Assembly (NCBI GenBank): GCA_024640665.1
Contig: JAHEEO010000097.1
Span: 1 to 10,885, forward strand
Reading direction: 5' to 3'
From: Rhodospirillales bacterium
GTDB taxonomy: Bacteria; Pseudomonadota; Gammaproteobacteria; Steroidobacterales; Rariloculaceae
DNA length: 10,885 nt
Below, piece by piece: positions 1 to 5,092 of the stretch (position 1 is its first letter; the number at the start of each line of letters is the position of its first letter). A model generated the notes under the pieces. The model made no database searches and was not told the DNA's origin. It was given only the letters and a program-made list of their open reading frames with translations. Made by a program: the position numbers and the translations under genes.

Positions 1-1
1 G

Positions 2-61
2 AATGTGCCTTATGCGGCCGAGGCCTGCGAGGATCTGACGCCGGTGGCGCCACCGCAGTAG
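2..61 (+). CDS. C-terminal tail of a truncated upstream protein
   Basis: Nineteen codons and a TAG stop are open from the left edge, so only the C-terminus is visible. The tail carries the motif AEACEDLTP. This loosely resembles the C-terminus of the protein at 2541-3278 (EYACEERPAELTP), including a cysteine followed by acidic residues and then LTP. The gene could therefore be a further member of that secreted family, but 19 residues are too few to decide. A strong hairpin begins 14 bases after the stop, which fits a real gene end. The gene converges with the SnoaL-like gene on the minus strand. The family guess is inference only. Confidence 0.5.
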   Translation, partial: NVPYAAEACEDLTPVAPPQ

Positions 62-75
62 CGTCTTGAAATCGA

Positions 76-106
76 CCGCGCGCCGGACCCACAGCCCGGC
101 GCGCGG
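76..106. terminator. GC-rich perfect hairpin between convergent genes
   Basis: A perfect 11-bp stem (76-86 paired with 96-106, arm CCGCGCGCCGG) closes a 9-base loop. It lies between the stop of the + strand tail (61) and the stop of the minus-strand SnoaL-like gene (175). There is no long T run on either side (CTAACTG on +, TCGATTTC on -). It may be a bidirectional terminator of low intrinsic strength or an mRNA 3'-end stabilising stem. The hairpin is certain; its termination role is inference. Confidence 0.55.
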
Positions 107-127
107 CTAACTGTCAAAGCACGAAAG

Positions 128-175
128 ATCTAACTCACTGGCAATCTAATTTGCCGGCGATCTAACCTGCCCGAC
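128..175. repeat. Three degenerate 16-bp tandem units
   Basis: The hexamer ATCTAA starts at 128, 144 and 160, exactly 16 bases apart. The following 10 bases of each unit are partly similar (TG..CCGG-like). The array sits just downstream of the minus-strand SnoaL-like stop codon and ends at it. Three degenerate copies could arise by chance or be a remnant of slippage. No function is assigned. Confidence 0.35.
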
Positions 176-654
176 TAGGGCTTGGTTGCGGTATCCCAAT
201 GCTCGACGATCTTGCCGTTTGCGACGCGGAACATGTCAAACCAGGTGGTCGTGTACGCCACACCGTTGCTGTCGACACCTTCGCGAACGAGCGCGAGCGT
301 CACCAGGTCGCGCTCGGCCGTAATCGCAATAAGGCGATCGATGTAGGCCTTGGGCTCGGTCTTCTGCATGCCCGCGGCCCGGAAGTAAGCTTTGACGCCT
401 TCAAGACCCGTCTCCGCATTCGGGTTGTGCTGGTGGTACTCAGGTGCGAGGTACTTGTCGGCTGCGGCTAAGTCGCCGCCCTGCAGGAATTCGCGCCACA
501 TGTTCCAGACCAGCCGCTTGTTGGCGGCGAGCTGCGGGTCATCGCTGGCGAGCATGGCGCGCTGTGCGTCCGGTGACGAAGCCACGACGGGCTCTGCAGC
601 GTTGGCGGCAGCACCCAGTGAAAGTAAGACAAAAATACTGGCTAGCAATCTCAT
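175..654 (-). CDS. Exported SnoaL-like (NTF2-fold) protein
   Basis: The 159-residue protein has an N-terminal signal peptide (residues 1-19, likely cut after ANA). Residues about 45-155 form a SnoaL-like/NTF2-fold domain. The family signs are YHQHNP (73-78), a helix-rich start with NMW (51-53), and the ending FRVANGKIVEHWD (142-154). This matches the 'predicted SnoaL-like aldol-condensation enzyme' type (COG4922-like). Members adopt an open cone fold that can bind small hydrophobic ligands; the real reaction is rarely known. I chose the ATG at 654 over upstream alternatives because AAGGGGAAA lies 7 bases before it and the signal peptide begins there. It is the last gene of a leftward set, 74 bases after the GHWEGDT-type gene. 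That gap carries its own possible promoter. Fold assignment is confident; substrate is unknown. Confidence 0.85.
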   Translation of the reverse strand: MRLLASIFVLLSLGAAANAAEPVVASSPDAQRAMLASDDPQLAANKRLVWNMWREFLQGGDLAAADKYLAPEYHQHNPNAETGLEGVKAYFRAAGMQKTEPKAYIDRLIAITAERDLVTLALVREGVDSNGVAYTTTWFDMFRVANGKIVEHWDTATKP

Positions 655-683
655 GATTCGGTTTCCCCTTATCAAATTGTGTT

Positions 684-698
684 GCCGGCAATGCCGGC
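684..698. repeat. Short inverted repeat in the leader of the SnoaL-like gene
   Basis: GCCGGC at 684-689 is repeated at 693-698 with AAT between, so it is both a direct and an inverted repeat, because GCCGGC is its own complement. A 10-base palindrome TTGCCGGCAA (682-691) overlaps it. It lies in the 74-base gap before the SnoaL-like gene, just downstream of a possible extended -10. It could be an operator or a small 5'-leader hairpin. Chance occurrence is possible. Confidence 0.3.
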
Positions 699-706
699 GT
701 GAACTA

Positions 707-715
707 ACTATAACA
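707..715 (-). promoter_or_regulatory. Possible extended -10 promoter for the SnoaL-like gene
   Basis: Read on the minus strand the sequence is TGTTATAGT: a TATAGT hexamer (five of six to TATAAT) preceded by TGN, the extended -10 motif. No good -35 is visible 16-18 bases upstream. If used, transcription would start near 700, about 45 bases before the ATG at 654. This would give the last gene of the leftward set a private promoter in addition to read-through. Confidence 0.3.
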
Positions 716-728
716 GGCAGCATTCGGC

Positions 729-1568
729 CTATGGAGAGACGCCAAACGCAGCATCCATGAGTATCTGGGTTTCCACGCCAGAACAGTTCAGGTCCATGAT
801 CTGATCGAACGGCGCGAGCTGCAGCGTTTGTTTTGGCACGGTCCAGGGGCCGGTCAGTACATTCGGATCTTCGACAACGGCTTCAATTTCCAGCGTGTTT
901 GCGTCTATACGGCGATAGCGCTCAACGATATGCAATGCGTCGGAATGAAACGAAACCCTGCCTTCCGCGAAGATCCATGTTTCCTCGGTGAAATTCGTCG
1001 TATCGACCACAAAGGTATCACCCTCCCAGTGGCCCACGGAGTCGCCTCGGTAAGCAGGAGGAATATCATCGCGATGCGGTCTCCCGTCGGTCGGGATAAG
1101 TTGAAACCCATGGTATGTCTCCGACAGCAACACCACGAATTTCGGTGTCGAGACAATCTGACCGACGGCCCCGACATTCCAAAGTCTCACACTCAATGTG
1201 CCGAAGGCGGTCGGAATGCACGCCAGAGTCGGGTCGTCCTTGTCACTGAGCGTTGCGGCGTGCTCTGCGGCCCATGGTTGATAAAGATCGGTGAAGGACG
1301 GTGGCGCGTCGCCTTGGGCGGCGCCTCTCGGCCCACCACGGCCGCCGCCGAATCCTGCACCGCCGATATCGCCCCCGCTCCACCATACCCCCGACAAATC
1401 CGGATGACCGTCTGCCATGCGCGGGATTGGCACAGCCGAGTTGGCACCCGTTGTGTCGTCAGCGCCAGTCTGTGCGCTTGCAAATCTAAGCCCGCCAGGC
1501 GCCAGCCACAGCAGCGTCGCGGCAAATGTGGCCACCCCCATCGATCGAAACGCAGCATGCTTCATCAT
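729..1568 (-). CDS. Secreted GHWEGDT-type protein of unknown function
   Basis: The 279-residue protein has a signal peptide (about 1-32, ending FASAQ). The motif IPRMADGHPDLSGVW (48-62) follows, then a glycine-rich stretch (69-83), a cysteine in DPTLACIP (C117), and the core GHWEGDTFVVDTTNF (179-193). Next come ERYRRIDANTLEIE (216-229), DPN (234-236) and a late cysteine (C262). This layout is common in secreted uncharacterised proteins of Acidobacteria and Gammaproteobacteria; I know of no function. An ATG at 1610 overlaps the upstream stop as ATGA. I prefer 1568 because GGGAGG lies 6 bases before it and the signal peptide starts properly there; the ATG at 1565 is equally possible. It is paired with the DUF6152 gene immediately upstream and shares core motifs with the protein at 2541-3278. 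Confidence 0.85.
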   Translation of the reverse strand: MMKHAAFRSMGVATFAATLLWLAPGGLRFASAQTGADDTTGANSAVPIPRMADGHPDLSGVWWSGGDIGGAGFGGGRGGPRGAAQGDAPPSFTDLYQPWAAEHAATLSDKDDPTLACIPTAFGTLSVRLWNVGAVGQIVSTPKFVVLLSETYHGFQLIPTDGRPHRDDIPPAYRGDSVGHWEGDTFVVDTTNFTEETWIFAEGRVSFHSDALHIVERYRRIDANTLEIEAVVEDPNVLTGPWTVPKQTLQLAPFDQIMDLNCSGVETQILMDAAFGVSP

Positions 1569-1606
1569 TAACTTCCTCCCTAGATCCGGCGGCAACGGCA
1601 TAAGCA

Positions 1607-2017
1607 TCATCTTGCGTTAGGTCCTTCTCGAGGCCCGAACAAGCCATAAACCGTACCATCCGAAGTCACGAGTTCTCGTAACATGCCCATATTCGCAGAC
1701 GCGTCTCTGGCATGGAAACCGGTGATGGTTACTTCAGCGCCTTTCTTGATAATGCTCGGCTTATAGCCGTTGCGAATCATGCCGCTGGGCGTGCCGGCTT
1801 CGAAGGCCCAGCGCTCAAGCTCGCCAGCTTCGTTTTCTACATCCAGAAAGAACCAGGAGTGTGGGTTTGTCAGCCGGACATTAACGATGACTCCATGAAC
1901 CGTCACGGACTGCTGCATGTCGTAGGCTGCGGAAAATGCATGATGCGCGCCGGCTGGCACGGCGGCGCCAAACCCGGCCAACATCCACGCCAGCATGACT
2001 CGATTCGTTCGCTTCAC
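1607..2017 (-). CDS. DUF6152 exported small protein (GTG start)
   Basis: The 136-residue protein has a signal peptide of about 24 residues followed at once by AHHAFSAAYD (24-33), the hallmark start of DUF6152. A compact beta-rich domain follows, with VTVHGVIVNV (38-47), NPHSW (51-55), W70 in LERWAFE, and a GAEVTITG strand (93-100). The function of DUF6152 is not established. The fold looks like a small periplasmic beta-barrel, which is inference. The start is GTG at 2017, with TTGGAGG 6 bases upstream and no better ATG nearby. It is the first gene of the leftward set. Its stop overlaps an ATG of the next frame (ATGA), which suggests translational coupling with the GHWEGDT-type gene. It is divergent from a second DUF6152 gene at 2152. 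Confidence 0.88.
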   Translation of the reverse strand: MKRTNRVMLAWMLAGFGAAVPAGAHHAFSAAYDMQQSVTVHGVIVNVRLTNPHSWFFLDVENEAGELERWAFEAGTPSGMIRNGYKPSIIKKGAEVTITGFHARDASANMGMLRELVTSDGTVYGLFGPREGPNAR

Positions 2018-2151
2018 TGCAAACCTCCAATTTGTGCATAGACGACCATTACCTATAGCGTTCCGATACTAGGCACGCCGACTCCGCGTGTCTATGCCTG
2101 GCGCTGATTCAAATAGGAAATATACTGTGGGAAATCGAAGGAGGGAGATTG
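2018..2151. promoter_or_regulatory. Divergent promoter region between two DUF6152 modules
   Basis: These 134 bases separate the GTG at 2017 (minus) from the ATG at 2152 (plus) and must drive both modules. On the plus strand TATACT (2121-2126, five of six to the -10 consensus) has a weak CTGGCG -35 (2098-2103) at a 17-base spacer. A minus-strand TATAGG (2052-2057) is a weaker candidate. A small inverted repeat CACGC/GCGTG with a 7-base loop lies near 2074-2090, between the two, where a shared regulator could bind. GAAGGAGGG ends 7 bases before the ATG at 2152. Confidence 0.4.
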
Positions 2152-2535
2152 ATGGTTTCTCGCGCACTTTTAGTCATTAGTTCGGCACTGCCCCTTTGCC
2201 TATGCAGCAGCATCGCCAGATCACACCACAGTATTGGCGGCGAATTCGATACTGAGACCGTAACGGTTAACGGCGTCGTTACAGAGCTTCGCCTCATCAA
2301 TCCGCATGCTTTTATCCTCGTCGACGTCGAGGCAGATGGGCAAACCGAGCAATGGATGCTAACCATGGGCCCAGCAACGAAGTTGATCCGCGGGAGCGGC
2401 TGGACGCCGGACATACTTCAGCCCGGTAATAAAGTGTCGGCAACGGGACGCGCTGCGCGCGAAGGTAAAGGCATGTATATCGTCGAACTCATCAAGGAAG
2501 ACGGCACGGCTTTAATAAGTAGCCTCGAGGAATAA
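2152..2535 (+). CDS. DUF6152 exported small protein, second copy
   Basis: The 127-residue protein is homologous to the product of 1607-2017. A signal-like N-terminus (1-24, ending IARS) is followed by HHSIGGEFD (25-33), VTVNGVVTELRLINPHAF (37-54), W69, and a PGNKVSATGRAAREG segment (91-105). The order of motifs is the same as in the other copy, but identity is modest, so this is an old duplication or two separate acquisitions. The start is ATG at 2152 with GGAGG 8-9 bases upstream; a TTG directly before it (2149) is not needed. Cysteines at 16 and 18 fall inside the hydrophobic core. They do not make a convincing lipobox. The gene ends 5 bases before the next gene, so the two are cotranscribed. 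Function unknown. Confidence 0.87.
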   Translation: MVSRALLVISSALPLCLCSSIARSHHSIGGEFDTETVTVNGVVTELRLINPHAFILVDVEADGQTEQWMLTMGPATKLIRGSGWTPDILQPGNKVSATGRAAREGKGMYIVELIKEDGTALISSLEE

Positions 2536-2540
2536 AGTCG

Positions 2541-3278
2541 ATGACTGCTGCAACACAAATGCAACCGCGTCGTTGCACGTTAGTCTTATTGATCGGTGTT
2601 TTCGCGTTGGCAAGCGGTGCAACCGCTGCCCCCGACGACGTGGCCGCCGAACTCGCCGCCGAAGGCGTCTGGGCATATCTGGATGCCAGCGGTGAAGTAC
2701 GCCCCTCGGGCAGTTTTACAGGCATTCCGCCAGACAGTGCATTGACCGCCGCTGGACTGGAGAAACGTGCGGGCTTCGATTTCACAACCGAGGACCCGGT
2801 ACTTGGTTGCGGGCCGCCGGGCATGCCGCGCGCGCTTACGGCCGCCAGCCCAATGACCTTCTCTTGGAATCAAGATCTGCTCATCATCCGCTACGAGAGC
2901 ATGGACGTTACACGAATTGTTTTTATGGGGAAGGACGCCGTGCCGCCGCGCACTCCGTCATCGCCGGACGGCTATGCAATAGGTCGCTGGGATGGCGATA
3001 CATTGGTGATCGAGACTTCGCATCTGGACGGGCGAATTCAAGATCTGCAGGGCACGCCGAAGAGTGACGCGATGACGCTGGAGGAGCGCTACGACCTGGA
3101 AGGCGCGAGCAATGAAAAAGTGCTGCGCGTCGATTTGATCATGCAAGACCCGACGTATTTCTCCGGGCCGTATGTTTGGCATTTCGACTTTGTCAGAAAA
3201 CCCGACTGGGCACTGCTCGAATACGCGTGCGAAGAACGCCCTGCCGAGCTGACGCCTGGGGTGCTACCCACGAATTGA
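2541..3278 (+). CDS. Secreted GHWEGDT-type protein, second copy
   Basis: The 245-residue protein has a signal peptide (about 1-30, ending ATAA). It shares with the product of 729-1568 a cysteine after an acidic-DP motif (EDPVLGC, C90), the core GRWDGDTLVIETS (148-160), an ERYDLEG segment (182-188), QDPTYF (202-207), and a late cysteine (C230 in EYACEERP). It lacks the N-terminal HPDLSGVW element, which may make it a distant or trimmed relative. The paired cysteines suggest a disulfide in the periplasm (inference). The start at 2541 has GAGG about 10 bases upstream, inside the end of the DUF6152 gene, with only 5 bases between the genes. Function unknown. Confidence 0.83.
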   Translation: MTAATQMQPRRCTLVLLIGVFALASGATAAPDDVAAELAAEGVWAYLDASGEVRPSGSFTGIPPDSALTAAGLEKRAGFDFTTEDPVLGCGPPGMPRALTAASPMTFSWNQDLLIIRYESMDVTRIVFMGKDAVPPRTPSSPDGYAIGRWDGDTLVIETSHLDGRIQDLQGTPKSDAMTLEERYDLEGASNEKVLRVDLIMQDPTYFSGPYVWHFDFVRKPDWALLEYACEERPAELTPGVLPTN

Positions 3279-3287
3279 GATGCGCGA

Positions 3288-3304
3288 CGGTCACCAACGG
3301 ACCG
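3288..3304. terminator. Weak hairpin after the second module
   Basis: CGGTC (3288-3292) pairs with GACCG (3300-3304) around a 7-base loop, 10 bases after the stop at 3278. The following + strand bases ATCTTATT are only mildly T-rich. It could be a weak terminator for the rightward module, or for the minus-strand small gene at 3336-3452. A 5-bp stem is not strong evidence. Confidence 0.25.
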
Positions 3305-3335
3305 ATCTTATTAAGCCCAAAAACTTGGCGCTGGT

Positions 3336-3452
3336 TCAGGCAAAGCGAGACTTGCCAGCCTCCTTCTTAGACTTTTTTGCCGCTTTCCGCTCTTTCGGAG
3401 TCAGCGTCGATTGTTTCTTAGCTTCTTTATTCGACTTACGTTCTTTTGACAT
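3336..3452 (-). CDS. Small lysine-rich basic protein (38 aa)
   Basis: A 38-codon minus-strand frame encodes a very basic peptide beginning MSKERKSNKEAKKQ and continuing with LTPKERKAAKKSKKEAGK. About a third of the residues are lysine. It matches my memory of a conserved class of tiny proteobacterial proteins with an SNKEAKK start and a TPKEKKAAK repeat-like centre. These have no known role, and nucleic-acid binding is a guess from the charge. The ATG at 3452 has a modest AAAGGG about 10 bases upstream. The opposite-strand frame through the same bases has a phenylalanine-rich composition expected of the complement of lysine codons, which argues that the minus strand is the coding one. It stands alone between the rightward module and the amidase. 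Confidence 0.7.
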   Translation of the reverse strand: MSKERKSNKEAKKQSTLTPKERKAAKKSKKEAGKSRFA

Positions 3453-3686
3453 GATATTCGCGCCCTTTTTCAACCAACTGAAGTGTTAAGTTGCAGATTG
3501 CTACCTGCACCCAACGGTTTCATTTCAGCTACCGCCTCAAGAACAATGCATGGCATGCCGATTTGATGCAACGTTAGCACAACCGGTGTTCGGTATGTCG
3601 AGTGTCGTGCCGAAGGTTGCGAGGGCATACTGACCTGCCGCTTGCCAATACAGGCGCGGCATCACAGGGAAATTGCGACGGTACGT
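3453..3686. other. Intergenic stretch before the amidase
   Basis: This 234-base gap must hold the promoter for the rightward amidase and probably that of the leftward small gene. I see no hexamer pair good enough to name, no strong hairpin and no RNA gene. The amidase start has only a poor Shine-Dalgarno (AGGGA 16 bases upstream), so translation may be weak or start elsewhere. Confidence 0.4.
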
Positions 3687-4985
3687 ATGAAAACTGAACT
3701 CAACCGACTCTCTGCCCGTGAATTACGCGTACGACTGCAGAGACGCGAACTGCGTGCGCTCGAAGTGGCCGAAGCCTGCCTGGCAAGAATATCGGAACGG
3801 GACAGCGAAATTCGTGCTTGGGCACACTTTGATTCGCAACAGGTGCGGGCCATTGCGAGTGCGCTCGATGCCGGCGTCATACGCGGACCTCTGCATGGGC
3901 TGCCCCTTGGGGTCAAAGACATTTTCGATACCTGCGATTCCCCAACGGCCTACGGGTCACCAATCTATGCGGGACACGTCCCCGCTGCCGATGCTGCCTG
4001 CATCGCTTTAGCACGCAATGCGGGCGGGCTCGTTTTCGGCAAAACAATGACGACAGAGTTCGCGACATACGCAGCGGCCACGACGGTCAACCCACACAAC
4101 ATTAGGCATACGCCTGGAGGATCCTCGAGTGGATCAGCGGCCGCGGTTGCCGACTCGATGGTGCCATTGGCATTCGGCACTCAGACTGCCGGATCTGTCA
4201 TTCGCCCCGCGAGCTTTTGCGGCACCGTTGGTTATAAGCCGAGCTATGGGTGGATTGCTCGGGCCGGCGTCAAGCTCGTCGCGGAGAGTCTCGACACCAT
4301 TGGTGTCTTTTCACGTTCGGTTGAAGATGCTGCGTTGCTCGTCGGCGCCCTAACTGGCAGAAACGAACTCATCGAGCTACGCGCTGCCGATGGGCCGATC
4401 CGCATCGGAATCTGTCGGACGCACGACTGGGCGCGAGCGGATTCGGGAGTCGCTACTGTTCTGACTCGAGCCGAACGGACGCTTGCGGCTGCCGGCGCCG
4501 CTACCGTCACAACGGATCTACCGGATGACTTCAGCGCACTCGGCGAGGCGTTCGATGCTATCTACGGTTATGAGATTGCCCAGAGCTTCGCTTACGAATA
4601 CACCGCCCATCGCAACGACCTGAGCGAGCAGCTTCGCAGCATGCTCGCGAGCGCTGCGACGATTAAGGCAGAAGACTACGATCGTGCCCGCACTGCGGCC
4701 GACGAATGCAGGCGCAGATTGACAGATGTATTTGGCCACTGTGACGTGCTGCTTACACCGAGCGCCTGCTCCGAAGCCCCAGCAGGGCTCACAAGCACCG
4801 GCAGCCCAGCGCTCAATCGCATTTGGACGTTATTGCATGTGCCATGCATCAACGTGCCAGCAGGTTCAGGGCCACGCGGACTGCCGATCGGACTGCAAGT
4901 CATTGGACGTCGCGATGACGACGCGAGGACGCTCGCTGCGGCCGCCTGGATCGCTCGCCAGCTTGCGCCGTTGTCGTCGGGCTGA
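3687..4985 (+). CDS. Amidase-signature family hydrolase
   Basis: This 432-residue enzyme belongs to the amidase signature family (GatA/FAAH/AtzF relatives), which hydrolyses C-N amide bonds with a Ser-cisSer-Lys triad. The triad is visible: K77 in GVKDIF, cis-serine S146 at the start of the serine cluster in GGSSSGSAAA (144-153), and nucleophile S170 in GTQTAGSVIRPASFCG (164-179). S146 and S170 are 24 residues apart, the spacing known for FAAH S217-S241. The C-terminus has the usual GLPIGLQVIGRRDDD (about 393-407). No signal peptide is seen, so it is probably cytoplasmic. It lacks the long C-terminal part of GatA and is more likely a catabolic amidase than a tRNA amidotransferase subunit. ATG 3687 is chosen over the in-frame TTG at 3642, which would add a poorly conserved-looking basic extension. 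Substrate unknown. Confidence 0.9.
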   Translation: MKTELNRLSARELRVRLQRRELRALEVAEACLARISERDSEIRAWAHFDSQQVRAIASALDAGVIRGPLHGLPLGVKDIFDTCDSPTAYGSPIYAGHVPAADAACIALARNAGGLVFGKTMTTEFATYAAATTVNPHNIRHTPGGSSSGSAAAVADSMVPLAFGTQTAGSVIRPASFCGTVGYKPSYGWIARAGVKLVAESLDTIGVFSRSVEDAALLVGALTGRNELIELRAADGPIRIGICRTHDWARADSGVATVLTRAERTLAAAGAATVTTDLPDDFSALGEAFDAIYGYEIAQSFAYEYTAHRNDLSEQLRSMLASAATIKAEDYDRARTAADECRRRLTDVFGHCDVLLTPSACSEAPAGLTSTGSPALNRIWTLLHVPCINVPAGSGPRGLPIGLQVIGRRDDDARTLAAAAWIARQLAPLSSG

Positions 4986-5032
4986 GTGCGATGCGCATGG
5001 AATCCCGTGTCAATCGGCAGAAGATGGACACG

Positions 5033-5064
5033 AAAAAGGGGCCGGGCATTCATCCCGGCCCCTT
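5033..5064 (-). terminator. Intrinsic terminator of the TonB-dependent receptor gene
   Basis: A perfect 11-bp stem (5036-5046 with 5054-5064, arm AAGGGGCCGGG) closes a 7-base loop. On the minus strand it is followed by a run of five T (complement of 5033-5037). It begins about 28 bases after the receptor stop at 5093. This is a textbook Rho-independent terminator for the minus-strand gene. On the plus strand the stem lacks a T tract, so it is less likely to stop the amidase transcript, although the stem is shared by both convergent transcripts. Confidence 0.9.
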
Positions 5065-5092
5065 GCAACTAAACGCTACTTGAATTGATCGC

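Noticed and set aside
128..175. Possible CRISPR-like array
   Set aside because: The units are only 16 bases, three copies, with no separate spacers and no cas genes in the window.
828..1571. Long plus-strand open frame of 247 codons
   Set aside because: It is antisense to the secreted GHWEGDT-type gene, has no ribosome site, and its composition (rich in Arg, Cys and His) is that of a shadow frame in GC-rich DNA.
1712..2041. Plus-strand open frame antisense to the first DUF6152 gene
   Set aside because: The minus-strand product has a clear family match, signal peptide and ribosome site. The plus frame has none of these.
2152..2210. Lipoprotein signal in the second DUF6152 protein
   Set aside because: Cysteines 16 and 18 lie within the hydrophobic stretch, and the surrounding residues (LPLCLC) do not fit the usual L-A/S-G/A-C lipobox. 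Cleavage before His-His is more consistent with the homologous copy.
3280..3489. Plus-strand open frame of 69 codons rich in phenylalanine
   Set aside because: It is the complement of the lysine-rich minus-strand gene: lysine codons AAA/AAG read as TTT/CTT on the other strand. It has no ribosome site.
3687..4985. GatA subunit of the tRNA amidotransferase
   Set aside because: No gatB or gatC is adjacent, the protein is short for GatA, and the QTAGSVIRPASFCG motif is that of stand-alone amidases.
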